From a virus: a DNA stretch of 64,000 nucleotides. Below, piece after piece: positions 35,382 to 44,820 of the stretch (position 1 is the stretch's first letter; each line of letters starts with the position of its first letter). Where the stretch lies: the IMG/VR virus record IMGVR_UViG_3300040801_001224, positions 62,001 through 126,000 of that record, one strand, 5' to 3'. Both the position numbers and the translations under genes were made by a program. The notes below the pieces were generated by a model, which worked only from the letters and a program-made list of their open reading frames with translations, was not told where the DNA came from and did not search any database.

Positions 35382-36761
35382 TTATTTTGAACTGTATAGA
35401 CGCCAATAACCCGGATTAAATTCACCTAAATAAGTGAATATCCATTCACCGTTCACATATTTATAGTGTTGCATGTTGAATGAATTAACTGTATAAGCGA
35501 TGTCATTCTGGGTAGCGGCTTCAAATACAACTTGCCATTGGGCACCGTTATATTGGATGATATCATTAGGATAAGCTCGCAACGCACCCCAAGCGCCTGA
35601 TGTGACATCAATAGCAGGTTCTTCACCGTTACTTGTATCTGATGTTATTAAATAACGCTGACCAGTAATCGCCCCTGGAAGTTCATTACCTGGTGAGCGT
35701 TTAACTGGATTGACAATTCTGTTGATAGGACTAATGCCAGCAGTAGTGCCAGGCACAGTGTCTTGGTCAATGGCAACTTTAACAACATCTGGTTCATTAG
35801 TTAGATCAATTTGACCAATAATGTCTCCATCTTCAGATTCAATATCATTATCAGTTTTAATATATAAATCGGTAAACTCGATGTCTAGGCCATATGTTTC
35901 AGTTAATAGTGAATTCCAATCAGGAGTTTCATCAGGATCATTACTTATAAGTTTAGCAACAACATCCTGCCCTTCATATCCAACTTCTAACTTATAATCG
36001 CCTGGCGTAACAATTAATCGATCTAATTCGTTGAAACAGCCCAGTGGATCTTCTAATGTTAAATCAATCTCACGATCACTTAAATCATTAATTTCAACTA
36101 TGTTGGTTACAACTTGTTCAATCCATTGCTTACTCTTTAACTTGGCCGGTGGATTTAGCCATATAGGTGCTTCGAATGTTAGTGATGTAATTTCACGATC
36201 AGTAACAGAGCCTTGCGGAATACTTCTAGAAGACCACTGTGTGTTTGTTAGTTGTAACTCAAATATATTTGTCCAATCATAAGCGTTATCATTTTGTTGT
36301 AACGTTAGTGCATCATTGAACCAGACTAAAATTTGTTCCAATAATTGTAGCTTAGTCGTTGTTGACGTAGTCCAAATGTCTAATTGGAATGTTAACTTAT
36401 ATGGCACTGGCATGTAACGCTGTAGGGTATACATGTTGCCTGCTTCAGTTCCGTAACCAGTGTCTTTATCGTAGTTTCTTTCAACAATATTTTTTGTATC
36501 GTTAAACATTGGGTCACGTCTGCGACCAGGATCCATTTCAATATCTCTAATCCATGCGCTCATCATAGGCGATGGCATAACAACGTTTTCACTATTTTCA
36601 CGTAAAATACTTGCTACCATACGGTTTGGATCACCGTACATAATTGGCACACGTTCAGTAACAAGAGCACCGCCACGAGTTTCCTGGTAGCTTAGGTCAG
36701 CAAATACACGAATGAACTGTAGTAAGTAACGTCTAATCTGTTGGTCGTAGAAAAAATCCAT
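35382..36761 (-). CDS. gp15: Tail sheath stabiliser / completion protein gp15
   Basis: This encodes 459 residues starting MDFFYDQQIRRYLLQFIR after AAAAGGA; a longer frame to 36788 lacks an RBS. Similarity to T4 gp15 is clear in the first 180 residues: FFY...RRY, VPIMYGDPNR, PSPMMSAWIRDIEM, YMPVPYKLTFQLDIWT and LLEQILVWFND. gp15 forms the hexameric ring at the head-proximal end of the sheath. The C-terminal 250 residues have no T4 counterpart and resemble fibre-like beta domains (ALRAYPNDIIQYNGAQW). So this may be an extended or decorated gp15. Confidence 0.8.
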   Translation of the reverse strand: MDFFYDQQIRRYLLQFIRVFADLSYQETRGGALVTERVPIMYGDPNRMVASILRENSENVVMPSPMMSAWIRDIEMDPGRRRDPMFNDTKNIVERNYDKDTGYGTEAGNMYTLQRYMPVPYKLTFQLDIWTTSTTTKLQLLEQILVWFNDALTLQQNDNAYDWTNIFELQLTNTQWSSRSIPQGSVTDREITSLTFEAPIWLNPPAKLKSKQWIEQVVTNIVEINDLSDREIDLTLEDPLGCFNELDRLIVTPGDYKLEVGYEGQDVVAKLISNDPDETPDWNSLLTETYGLDIEFTDLYIKTDNDIESEDGDIIGQIDLTNEPDVVKVAIDQDTVPGTTAGISPINRIVNPVKRSPGNELPGAITGQRYLITSDTSNGEEPAIDVTSGAWGALRAYPNDIIQYNGAQWQVVFEAATQNDIAYTVNSFNMQHYKYVNGEWIFTYLGEFNPGYWRLYSSK

Positions 36762-36774
36762 GATATCCTTTTTC

Positions 36775-36782
36775 GATAAATA
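36775..36782 (+). promoter_or_regulatory. Late promoter (GATAAATA), plus strand of a divergent pair
   Basis: Serves the gene at 36815; the partner on the other strand is at 36792-36799. Confidence 0.65.
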
Positions 36783-36791
36783 TAACAATAC

Positions 36792-36799
36792 TATTTATC
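36792..36799 (-). promoter_or_regulatory. Late promoter (GATAAATA), minus strand of a divergent pair
   Basis: About 30 bases before the gp15 start at 36761. The two promoters face through each other, so each lies in the leader of the other. Confidence 0.65.
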
Positions 36800-36814
36800 A
36801 CAAAGAGAGACTAT

Positions 36815-37252
36815 ATGGATCAAGACCACGAATACTGGCAGAATTTGGAATACCCAAAGAAGCCAAATCCTACTGAAGTGGAATTATTTACGGAATATTC
36901 TTTTGGTAGTGTGTTATTACTTGGGGAAACCAAGGCCCTTCAACCCCATTGTACTGAAGCTGTGGATATGTTTCCATCAGGTTTTGCTTATCAGGGTGAT
37001 TGGTTTAGATTAGACAAACACTACAACACAATCATAGGCGACGGTGTCATTAATATTACCGGGATGGATCTAGTAGATGCTCTAAAATCAAAATGTGATA
37101 GACTAATCGTTAGAGTGTTTGGCCCAGAGCTTGAGCACAAGTATCCCTGGAAATATGCCAAATATTTTCCTGATACTTTTCCAGGAGCGTTAGATGTGTT
37201 CGAAACGCAACTGGGCTGTAGATTCGTTATCTGGGATTTTACTCGTCCTTAG
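36815..37252 (+). CDS. Hypothetical protein with methyltransferase-like N-terminus
   Basis: This encodes 145 residues (MDQDHEYWQNLEYPKK). FGSVLLLGETKAL followed by PHCTEAVDMFP resembles the first nucleotide-binding strand and loop of class I SAM-dependent proteins, and short proteins of this kind occur in T4-like marine phages. It lacks the later substrate-binding elements, so activity is doubtful. It has its own late promoter and its end overlaps gp14 convergently by 14 bases. Confidence 0.55.
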   Translation: MDQDHEYWQNLEYPKKPNPTEVELFTEYSFGSVLLLGETKALQPHCTEAVDMFPSGFAYQGDWFRLDKHYNTIIGDGVINITGMDLVDALKSKCDRLIVRVFGPELEHKYPWKYAKYFPDTFPGALDVFETQLGCRFVIWDFTRP

Positions 37253-38270
37253 GACGTACAACTTTACTTAGTGCGACTTTTTCATCAGTTAACGTGCCAT
37301 CAGTATTCTTGGTGATGTTGTCGTTATTGATGAATGTATCAATTGATTTGTTAGTGCCAGTCCATTCCACACGTCTGTCTTTTTCAACATTACGGAAACA
37401 AGATCCTTCCTTACGGAATAAACGGTAAGGGTCAAAGTCAGTGCGTAGGAAATACTCGCCATCCTGTAAATCTTCAGGGAACGCATCACCTTCACCAGCT
37501 AATGGGCAACCATTGTCTGGTATAACATCATCACCCTTCCAGAATACACCAGGAGACCCATCTTCCATTACACCGATGTAGTAATGTTCTGCTTGGAAAT
37601 ACACAGGATCATAAGGAACATTCTCAGCGGCTTCTTCAATAATACCATCTGTGATTTCCTGTTGCTTACACCACGTGCTTAGTTCGTTACGAATGTCGCC
37701 TTCTTCACTGCCATCACCAATAATGTCACGGAACTCTGTGCTATCTGAAATAAGTTTTAAACGAACACGCCAGAAATGCGACCACCAACGTGGACCATAT
37801 CCCTGTCCATAGTTAGCGGCATCTTCAACGACATAGTAACGATTTACAGCACCGCGTTCTTCGTCTAGAGGGTAAAGCTCACGTAAGTGTGGCAGTTCAA
37901 TAACATCGCCTGACATAATCTTACGTCCTAAGCGATCAACCATATTGGATAGATGGAAAACAAGTTGAAGTGTATCATCAGAAAACATCAAGCCAAATTG
38001 CGTAAGATCAAAATCTCTATCACTTGGATCATAGTGGCCACGTAGCTCGTAAATTTCATCATCATAGTTACGTTCACGATTTTCTAAAAACAGTACGTCT
38101 TGTATTGTCGTTTCAGTAACATCACGTGTATCACCATCTTCTAACTTTGGTCCTACATATTTATGGACATAGCATCCAGTAGCACCGAGGTCAGTAACCT
38201 CACCTGCGATTTGGTCTATGAATTTATAATCGTTAGTCTTGTATGGTGACCATAAACTGATCTTTGGCAT
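37239..38270 (-). CDS. gp14: Neck protein gp14
   Basis: This encodes 343 residues with the gp14 landmarks DVLFLENRERNYDDEIYELR, LTQFGLMFSDDTLQLVFHL, and LPHLRELYPLDE followed by RYYVVEDAANYGQGYGPRWW. gp14 with gp13 forms the neck that closes the filled head and accepts the tail. AAAGGAAA precedes the ATG. A late promoter lies about 25 bases upstream. The length is somewhat above T4 gp14 (256). Confidence 0.85.
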   Translation of the reverse strand: MPKISLWSPYKTNDYKFIDQIAGEVTDLGATGCYVHKYVGPKLEDGDTRDVTETTIQDVLFLENRERNYDDEIYELRGHYDPSDRDFDLTQFGLMFSDDTLQLVFHLSNMVDRLGRKIMSGDVIELPHLRELYPLDEERGAVNRYYVVEDAANYGQGYGPRWWSHFWRVRLKLISDSTEFRDIIGDGSEEGDIRNELSTWCKQQEITDGIIEEAAENVPYDPVYFQAEHYYIGVMEDGSPGVFWKGDDVIPDNGCPLAGEGDAFPEDLQDGEYFLRTDFDPYRLFRKEGSCFRNVEKDRRVEWTGTNKSIDTFINNDNITKNTDGTLTDEKVALSKVVRPKDE

Positions 38271-38295
38271 AGCGTTTTCCTTTAAAATATAACAG

Positions 38296-38303
38296 TATTT
38301 ATC
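38296..38303 (-). promoter_or_regulatory. Late promoter (GATAAATA), minus strand of a divergent pair
   Basis: Upstream of gp14. Confidence 0.65.
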
Positions 38304-38337
38304 ACGGCCATAAACTTTCCTATAATACAGTTATCCT

Positions 38338-38345
38338 GATAAATA
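38338..38345 (+). promoter_or_regulatory. Late promoter (GATAAATA), plus strand of a divergent pair
   Basis: Upstream of the fibre gene at 38428. The leader (38350-38427) contains a GCGTTCG/CGAACGT hairpin at about 38372-38412. Confidence 0.65.
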
Positions 38346-38427
38346 AGAATAAAGTACGTAACCATAGACTAGTAGCGTTCGTTGCTAGACGGGTCTCAAA
38401 GGCTCGAACGTTGGAGAAAAAAATTAA

Positions 38428-39216
38428 ATGGCTGTAACATTAAACGCAAAGGCAACTTCGTTTCCTAGTTTCACGATAGGTAAGAAGGGCGTCACTTTAT
38501 TTCAGGGAGATTCTACTCCTGCTTCACCAAACGCTGGTGACTTTTGGTTCCAACCGACCGCAGGAAGAATTCAAACATACACTGGAACTGAATGGGCAAG
38601 TCTAGCAAGCGAATCGTTTACACTAATCACATCAGCACATACAGCCACATCAGGTGAGCGATTAGCAGTTGACACTTCTGGTGGCGCATTTACTATTACT
38701 CTCCCAGCATCACCAAGTGCTGGTGACATTGTTGAGTTCGTTGACAACGGCAATTTTGCTTCCAACAATCTTACTATAGATCGCAATGGCAGTAACATCG
38801 ATGGCACGGCAGATGACCTCGTGGTGTCAGACAACAATACCCATTTTTGGTTACAGTATAAAGACGGCACGACAGGATGGGAAGTATTTGGTGTAGTAGG
38901 CGTAGTAACGTCTGGCGGCGATTCGTCAACAACGTCCACTACGTCATACTCAGGTGGTGGAACGTTGGCATTAGGCCCAGTGATATTGTTGACCGATAGC
39001 TTAACATACACTCTACCATCAGCTGATAGTGTGTCAAATGGAGAATCAATGTTAATTGAACTGCCTTCAACATATAGTAGTTCAACACCTACGGTACAAC
39101 GTGCGGGAACAGATTTAATACGATATAGCGGTGGTACAGATACATCATACCAGTATACAAATGGCGCCCAATCAGTAAGATTTATATCGAATGGAACAGA
39201 TGAGTGGATGATATAA
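38428..39216 (+). CDS. Tail fibre / adhesin
   Basis: This encodes 262 residues. The N-terminus has the fibre pattern KGVTLFQGDSTPASPNAGDF followed by GRIQTYTGTEW, also present at the start of the S74 fibre at 46217 (VKIFQGNATPTGMNANDVW). The middle (FTITLPASPSAGDIVEFVDN) is a short beta-rich domain common in phage fibres. The C-terminus is a variable tip ending DEWMI. It is followed by a chaperone-like gene one base after the stop. Confidence 0.65.
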   Translation: MAVTLNAKATSFPSFTIGKKGVTLFQGDSTPASPNAGDFWFQPTAGRIQTYTGTEWASLASESFTLITSAHTATSGERLAVDTSGGAFTITLPASPSAGDIVEFVDNGNFASNNLTIDRNGSNIDGTADDLVVSDNNTHFWLQYKDGTTGWEVFGVVGVVTSGGDSSTTSTTSYSGGGTLALGPVILLTDSLTYTLPSADSVSNGESMLIELPSTYSSSTPTVQRAGTDLIRYSGGTDTSYQYTNGAQSVRFISNGTDEWMI

Positions 39217-39217
39217 G

Positions 39218-39706
39218 ATGAAAAGTTTAAGGGATACATTAAATATTACAGTAGGCGGTGGAACAGCACAATTCAATATGCTTAGAACAATGGCGTTAAT
39301 TGAAGATGGTGTTGTGACCAATAAAATTAAAGCTGACCCCATTCAACTTCCAGATTGGGTTGACGTAACAGACATTGAGTGTGGTATAGGATGGATAGCT
39401 AATGAAGATGGAAGCTTTACCAAGCCTCCAATCAGAGTACTAGCAGTACAATCATTCTTACAGAGATTTACTCAAGCAGAACGTATCGCTATTCGTAACT
39501 CTACAGATGATATAGTTGTTGATTTATATGAATTAATTAAAGTGTCTACATACATTAATTTGGATGATCCGAATATTGGACCGGGTCTTTTATATATTTC
39601 AGGACAAACAGATCCTGCGATAACATCGCCAATAATTGATCCATTAAGAATACCAGATTTAATGGCAGATGGAACTGACGAGGAAGCTCACAACGGTATA
39701 CTGTAA
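39218..39706 (+). CDS. Tail-fibre assembly chaperone-like protein, copy 2
   Basis: This encodes 162 residues. The C-terminal half (SFLQRFTQAERIAIRNSTDD, YINLDDPNIGPGLLYISGQ) is nearly the same as in the copy at 44323, while the N-terminus (MLRTMALIEDGVVTNKI) differs. It is read with the fibre gene just upstream, so a fibre-folding role is inferred. The ending LMADGTDEEAHNGIL is also shared. Confidence 0.6.
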   Translation: MKSLRDTLNITVGGGTAQFNMLRTMALIEDGVVTNKIKADPIQLPDWVDVTDIECGIGWIANEDGSFTKPPIRVLAVQSFLQRFTQAERIAIRNSTDDIVVDLYELIKVSTYINLDDPNIGPGLLYISGQTDPAITSPIIDPLRIPDLMADGTDEEAHNGIL

Positions 39707-39742
39707 TGCTAAATATAACTATAAAAATGGAGAATACTTTTA

Positions 39743-42700
39743 ATGCCAATTAATTCTTTTGACGCATTTCCAATTAATGCTTCTCAGTTAACCGGTACTG
39801 ACAAATGGCAAGACGGTGATAACTGGGATATCATTCCACTGGTCGATTCTTCAGGCACAGCGCACATTGGATTAAGACTAGACTTCCATAACGAAGATTC
39901 AAAAACCATTGCTACTGATGCTTATGACTGGAGAATTACTGCTGGCATTGATAATGCTCCCCTAAAATTCATTAATGACGCTGGCACTGAAGTATTTGAA
40001 TTTGGTAACGACGGCAATCTAACGATGTCAGGCGACACCATTTCTATTAATGGTGGCACAACTGATATACAACTTACTGCCAATAAAACTATTGATTGGA
40101 CACTAGCAAGCCAGGGCACTATTGATGCTACTAACCTACCGGCCATCGCTATAAGTGAAGTGTTTACTGTGGCCAGTGAAGCGGCACAAATAGCACTAAC
40201 AGCCCAATCAGGTGATGTAGCAATACGTACTGATTTAAATAAATCTTATGTTCACAATGGCGGCTCTGCTGGCACAATTGCTGACTGGTCAGAACTATTA
40301 ACTCCGACTGATGCCGTATTAAGTGTTGATGGACAAACAGGCGCAGTTAGTCTGTCAGGCACATATGCGCCACTAAGCCACACTCACGTTATTGGTGACA
40401 TAACAAATTTACAAACAACATTAGATAGCAAATATGACTCAAGTAACTTTGTGGCAGGTACAGATTACCAGACGCCACTAAGTAATGTTGCTTTCACTAA
40501 CGTAGCAAATACATTTGTGTCCGATCAGTTAATACAAGGCACAATAAGAACACCACTGACGTTAGAAAGAACAAGTTCACAAGAAAATATTAATATTGAA
40601 TATAAAGGCCCAACTAATTCTTATTACGCAGGTTTCACAACAGGTGGTGTATTTAAAGTTGGCGATACAGACTTGTTGGCTACTGGTGGCGACACAGTAT
40701 TAACTGATGCGAACTTTGTTGCCGGTACTGATTATCAAGCACCATTAAGTAATGTGGCTTTTACGAATGTAGATAATAACTTTACTACTACACAAACTTT
40801 ACCACAAACACCAACAACTTCTGGATTAAATGTAGGCTCGTTTAATGTCCAAAGTGTAGGAAACACTAACGGTTTTGTTGGTAATAATGGTTATTGGGAT
40901 GGCACTGACTGGATTCTTAAAGAAAATGGTTCGAGCGCATTGCTCCAATTTATTAATGACAGAATATCATTAAGGTCTACTCCATCTGGTACATCAGGTG
41001 GTTCTGTATCTATTACTACATTGATGGATTTAAGTATTACTGACGGAGTTAAAGTTTATGATAATTTTACTCCAGATACAGATTCTTCGTATGACATAGG
41101 TACGTCTACTCTTAAATTTAAAGATTTATATGTAGATAATATTGATAATCCAATATTAAGTGCGTATCGAGTAGCACAGACAGCTGACCCAGATGAAGGG
41201 TCAGTTCTTAAATACCCAGCCGCAACAACTGTAAGCACAGGAAGTTCTTCAAACGACATTGTTATTGATTTGCCAGTATCAGGAAATAATGTTTTTATTA
41301 GTTTAGTTCTGGTTATACAAGATAGTTATGGCCCAAGAACTAAAGTTGAATTGGGGGGCTATTATAGAGGTGCAACCTCAGACTGGATTAATACTTTCAT
41401 TACTTCATATGAATCAAGTGTTAACAATATAATTTCTTCTGTTACTTTTGGGTTATCTGCAACAAATACAAGTCACATCATTCTTACTTCAAAATCGGGA
41501 ACGTGGCAAAGTTATCCTCGAATATACATTGAAGAAGTTAGTATGGGGTGGACTGGGGCAGATGATGTTGTATGGAATACACCTTCAAATTATTCGATTT
41601 CATTGCCAACTACTAATCCGACACTTTCTGTATTTAGTATCACCCGTCCTGAAAGCGCAATAGTGAAATCAATATATCAAAACACTGGTGCGGCAGTTCT
41701 TGGTGTAGAAGACAGCGTAGCAGGGACTTTAACAGTTCATGGTGGTAATGCTGGAGTAGGAGCCAAGGTAAGACTCCATAATGGTGCTAATGATGATACA
41801 GATATAGACTTTTTCGATATCGAAGCAGATGCTGGTTATCTTGATATACGAAAAGATGCCATAAACCTTCTTAGACTTGGCGGCACACTAACAACAGATG
41901 CTCAGATATTAGCAGGATCGCAGGGTGCAAACAGAGCATTATTTTACTTGTATGGTGGTGCTACTACCAATGGCTCACAATTGCGTTTATATGCTGGTAA
42001 CACAGTTCCCGTAGGTGCTAACTATTATTATCGTAATTTCATAAGTACTTCAGGCGATTGGATATTTGATGTTCAGGGTGGAACATCAGGGCATACAGGT
42101 AATTTGATTACTGTTGATGCTAGTGCATCAGGGCTTATTAATGTCAATCCTCCTATTAATCTTAATTCGTCTGTCACTATCCCTAACGGAAGTCTGACTG
42201 TTGGTACAGCAGATACAACATTTGGTGCTTTGCGTCTTGAATCTAGTAGTACGTCTCAGGGCGGTTTAATTAGTTTAGTAAACGGTCCAAACCAAGATAC
42301 AGACGTTGATGTCTGGCGTCTTGAAGCAGATGCCGCAGGACGTTTTAGGGTCTTTGTTGATGGCGGTACACACTCAGGCGCTAGTCCGTTTATCATTAAT
42401 GATGACATGACTCAGATATTCATGCCAGGTACATCGACGGCGGCAACGACTGGGGTTGCGTTATCACTGGGTACTGACCAAGAACGCTACGGACAGATAA
42501 ACATGTATGGTAACAACGGCAACCAAGGCCCAGTGCTTAACATGTTCAATGCGGCCAACGAAGACACTGACATTGACTATTTCCAGATACAACCAAACGG
42601 TGCTTCTCTGCTATTTAGAGCAGTAGGCCAAGAGTCAGGCAACGACACCCTAGTATCAATGAATTGGATAGGCGACAGCGGCTCTCCAGAAGATATTTTA

Positions 42701-43225
42701 CGTGTTCAAACTAACATAGGCGTTAACGGATTTTATCCGGGTTACTTGTATCTGGAAGGTAATGATGATACTACATCGGGACGATTGTACATAAGGAACG
42801 GTGCTAACTCTGATACAGAAACTGACGCTTGGTTAATCTATTCAAATACGGCTGGTGATTTTAAAATTAATGGACAATCAGGCACAGCAAATCTCGGTGA
42901 TGTGTTGACAATCAATAGGTCAACAGGACATATAATAGTTGAAGGTGGCATCACAGACAGGAATGTGTCTACATCAGCCACTTCTAAGACAGCAACACCT
43001 GGAGAAACGGTATATATTAGTGCTAGTGGTCAGACAGTGACACTGCCGGCGAACCCGATATCAGGCACGATGGTAAGAGTACACGTAGGAAACTTTACGA
43101 ATACAGTGGTAGCAAGAAACGGACAAAGAATTATGAGTTTATTAGAAAATATGACAATTGATATTCCAGATGTAACGGTAACATTTGAATTTATTGATTC
43201 AACAAGAGGATGGGCGGCATCATGA
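39743..43225 (+). CDS. Long tail fibre-like protein (1160 residues)
   Basis: The protein is repetitive and beta-rich. Two direct repeats of NFVAGTDYQ(T/A)PLSNVAF near residues 232 and 327 mark a duplicated shaft unit. Later repeats include HNGANDDTDIDFFDIEAD, a motif that recurs at least four times (VNGPNQDTDVDVWRLEAD, FNAANEDTDIDYFQI, RNGANSDTETDAWLI). The end (VYISASGQTVTLPANPISGT) is a small domain typical of fibre tips. A GCTAAATA late-promoter variant lies at 39708. The last bases overlap the next gene (ATGA). Confidence 0.7.
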   Translation: MPINSFDAFPINASQLTGTDKWQDGDNWDIIPLVDSSGTAHIGLRLDFHNEDSKTIATDAYDWRITAGIDNAPLKFINDAGTEVFEFGNDGNLTMSGDTISINGGTTDIQLTANKTIDWTLASQGTIDATNLPAIAISEVFTVASEAAQIALTAQSGDVAIRTDLNKSYVHNGGSAGTIADWSELLTPTDAVLSVDGQTGAVSLSGTYAPLSHTHVIGDITNLQTTLDSKYDSSNFVAGTDYQTPLSNVAFTNVANTFVSDQLIQGTIRTPLTLERTSSQENINIEYKGPTNSYYAGFTTGGVFKVGDTDLLATGGDTVLTDANFVAGTDYQAPLSNVAFTNVDNNFTTTQTLPQTPTTSGLNVGSFNVQSVGNTNGFVGNNGYWDGTDWILKENGSSALLQFINDRISLRSTPSGTSGGSVSITTLMDLSITDGVKVYDNFTPDTDSSYDIGTSTLKFKDLYVDNIDNPILSAYRVAQTADPDEGSVLKYPAATTVSTGSSSNDIVIDLPVSGNNVFISLVLVIQDSYGPRTKVELGGYYRGATSDWINTFITSYESSVNNIISSVTFGLSATNTSHIILTSKSGTWQSYPRIYIEEVSMGWTGADDVVWNTPSNYSISLPTTNPTLSVFSITRPESAIVKSIYQNTGAAVLGVEDSVAGTLTVHGGNAGVGAKVRLHNGANDDTDIDFFDIEADAGYLDIRKDAINLLRLGGTLTTDAQILAGSQGANRALFYLYGGATTNGSQLRLYAGNTVPVGANYYYRNFISTSGDWIFDVQGGTSGHTGNLITVDASASGLINVNPPINLNSSVTIPNGSLTVGTADTTFGALRLESSSTSQGGLISLVNGPNQDTDVDVWRLEADAAGRFRVFVDGGTHSGASPFIINDDMTQIFMPGTSTAATTGVALSLGTDQERYGQINMYGNNGNQGPVLNMFNAANEDTDIDYFQIQPNGASLLFRAVGQESGNDTLVSMNWIGDSGSPEDILRVQTNIGVNGFYPGYLYLEGNDDTTSGRLYIRNGANSDTETDAWLIYSNTAGDFKINGQSGTANLGDVLTINRSTGHIIVEGGITDRNVSTSATSKTATPGETVYISASGQTVTLPANPISGTMVRVHVGNFTNTVVARNGQRIMSLLENMTIDIPDVTVTFEFIDSTRGWAAS

Positions 43226-43506
43226 GTTTATTGACAGATTTTTACGGTGGTGGTTCTAGTGGCGGTGGCGGCATCAAGTCGGTACAGACAGTTAATGGTT
43301 TTTTAAATAATGTAAATACTGCGGATGTTACTATTACTGCGGTTGACTTAACAAAAACATTTATAACAATGAGTGATCGGCCAAGCGGTACTAGCTTAAG
43401 AGACCTGTGTACTGCTGAATTGACATCCTCAACTAATGTTAGGATACAAAAAAGCCAGACGTCAGGTGTAGCTACGTATAGAATTTTTGTCGTGGAGTTC
43501 AACTAA
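43222..43506 (+). CDS. Small fibre-associated protein
   Basis: This encodes 94 residues starting MSLLTDFYGGGSSGGGG; the ATG overlaps the stop of the fibre gene (ATGA), so it is translationally coupled. A glycine linker is followed by a beta-rich domain (SVQTVNGFLNNVNTADVTI). The last base of its stop is the first base of the next start. It could be a removable tip subunit. Confidence 0.6.
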   Translation: MSLLTDFYGGGSSGGGGIKSVQTVNGFLNNVNTADVTITAVDLTKTFITMSDRPSGTSLRDLCTAELTSSTNVRIQKSQTSGVATYRIFVVEFN

Positions 43507-44321
43507 TGATTAAAGTAATTGGGATAGATGAGAACAACATAGTTATTAGCATTAAAGAGGTTAAGGATGGATACGTTTTCCAGCCTAACGAACATGATGT
43601 GACAGGATTAACAGAGTATTTTGAGTTACTTGGTGAATATGACCCAGCAGGCCCAACATATACGCCACCCGAAAGTGTTGATCCATTGGTGTTATCTAGT
43701 TCAGGAATGGTCGATGAACCAGACATGTATTCACAAGGAAAACTAACATTTCCTGAATCAGTTATTGGTGACACTGAACTAAACATTGAAGGCAGTAATG
43801 CTAATGTTTATGACAGTGATGAGAGTAATTTCTGGACGACAGTGGAAGCAAAAACAAGTGAACGTTGGACTGGTGCGTATATTACGTCAATGGCCAATAG
43901 TAACGAGCAGACGATCATCAATGTACAGGGTCAGGGAATCTTAACGAATGTGGTCGGCGCATGTCCAAAAAATAATAATTCTACCGTAACTATTAGGATC
44001 ATTATTGATGGTTATGAAAAAGTATTCACTGCTGAAGATGTAGATAAAAATAATCGTTATGTGTTGGGATATTTGAGTAATAATCGCCAAACAGAGTCTA
44101 ACCGCTGGGGCTGGACAAGCAAGTGGTTTGGCAACGGCTGGGCATTGAACAACAACAAACTGTTAACGACACCAGAAGATTCTGTGTATGATCACAGGGC
44201 TGGTTTAAAATTTGAAGAATCACTTAAAGTTACGATACAATGTGACGGAGATATGACGAGCTCCAACTTTGAAAATAGAGCTGGCGTGACATATTTAACA
44301 TATATTCCAAAGGGCTATTAA
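43506..44321 (+). CDS. Fibre-tip-like protein, paralog 3
   Basis: This encodes 271 residues. It shares the C-terminal domain of the proteins at 32170 and 33010 (LTFPESVIGDTELNIEGSNA, FWTTVEAKTSERWTGAYI, GILTNVVGACP, NRYVLGYLSN, TYLTYIPKGY) but is the most diverged. The N-terminal 80 residues are unrelated. It is followed by a chaperone-like gene, repeating the order seen at 33010-34293. Confidence 0.6.
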   Translation: MIKVIGIDENNIVISIKEVKDGYVFQPNEHDVTGLTEYFELLGEYDPAGPTYTPPESVDPLVLSSSGMVDEPDMYSQGKLTFPESVIGDTELNIEGSNANVYDSDESNFWTTVEAKTSERWTGAYITSMANSNEQTIINVQGQGILTNVVGACPKNNNSTVTIRIIIDGYEKVFTAEDVDKNNRYVLGYLSNNRQTESNRWGWTSKWFGNGWALNNNKLLTTPEDSVYDHRAGLKFEESLKVTIQCDGDMTSSNFENRAGVTYLTYIPKGY

Positions 44322-44322
44322 T

Positions 44323-44745
44323 ATGACAATTGAAATATTAAATAAAGAGACAGGGGAATTAATTGATCCGCAAAGAGCACCAGTTGAAGGCGACTGGGTA
44401 CGTGAAACCGTTGGTGGTGTAGTAACTGAATATGAATACCATGAGCCAGTAGTCACTACAGAACCTGCCATTCGAATCATTACTGTGAGACAGTTCTTAA
44501 AACGTTTTACACAGGCAGAACGTATTGCTATGCGTAATTCAACTGACGATATTGTTATTGACTTATACACGGATTTAACACTAGCATCATATGTGGATTT
44601 AGATGATCCAGAGCTAATTCCAGGTTTGATGTATATTTCAGGACAAACTGATCCTGCTATATCATCGCCAATTATATTACCAAGTCGTATCGCTGACTTA
44701 ACAGTAGACGGTACGCAACAGGAAGCATACAACGGTATCCTATAA
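44323..44745 (+). CDS. Tail-fibre assembly chaperone-like protein, copy 3
   Basis: This encodes 140 residues. The N-terminus (NKETGELIDPQRAPVEGDWV) matches copy 1 and the C-terminus (QFLKRFTQAERIAMRNSTDD) matches copy 2, so it bridges the two. It starts one base after the preceding stop. It is probably dedicated to the fibre encoded at 39743-43225 and its tip proteins. Confidence 0.6.
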   Translation: MTIEILNKETGELIDPQRAPVEGDWVRETVGGVVTEYEYHEPVVTTEPAIRIITVRQFLKRFTQAERIAMRNSTDDIVIDLYTDLTLASYVDLDDPELIPGLMYISGQTDPAISSPIILPSRIADLTVDGTQQEAYNGIL

Positions 44746-44785
44746 GATGCCGTTTTAACATAGAGTATTTATATTTACTTTTAAA

Positions 44786-44793
44786 TATAAATG
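44786..44793 (+). promoter_or_regulatory. Late promoter variant (TATAAATG)
   Basis: It directly precedes the left arm of the RBS-sequestering hairpin at 44794-44813. Initiation six to seven bases downstream would leave out most or all of that arm. Confidence 0.5.
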
Positions 44794-44813
44794 CTCCTTT
44801 ACAAACAAAGGAG
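44794..44813 (+). promoter_or_regulatory. Hairpin that masks the RBS of the 44821 gene
   Basis: CTCCTTT (44794-44800), loop ACAAAC, AAAGGAG (44807-44813): a perfect seven-base stem whose right arm is the Shine-Dalgarno sequence. Confidence 0.6.
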
Positions 44814-44820
44814 ATTTATC

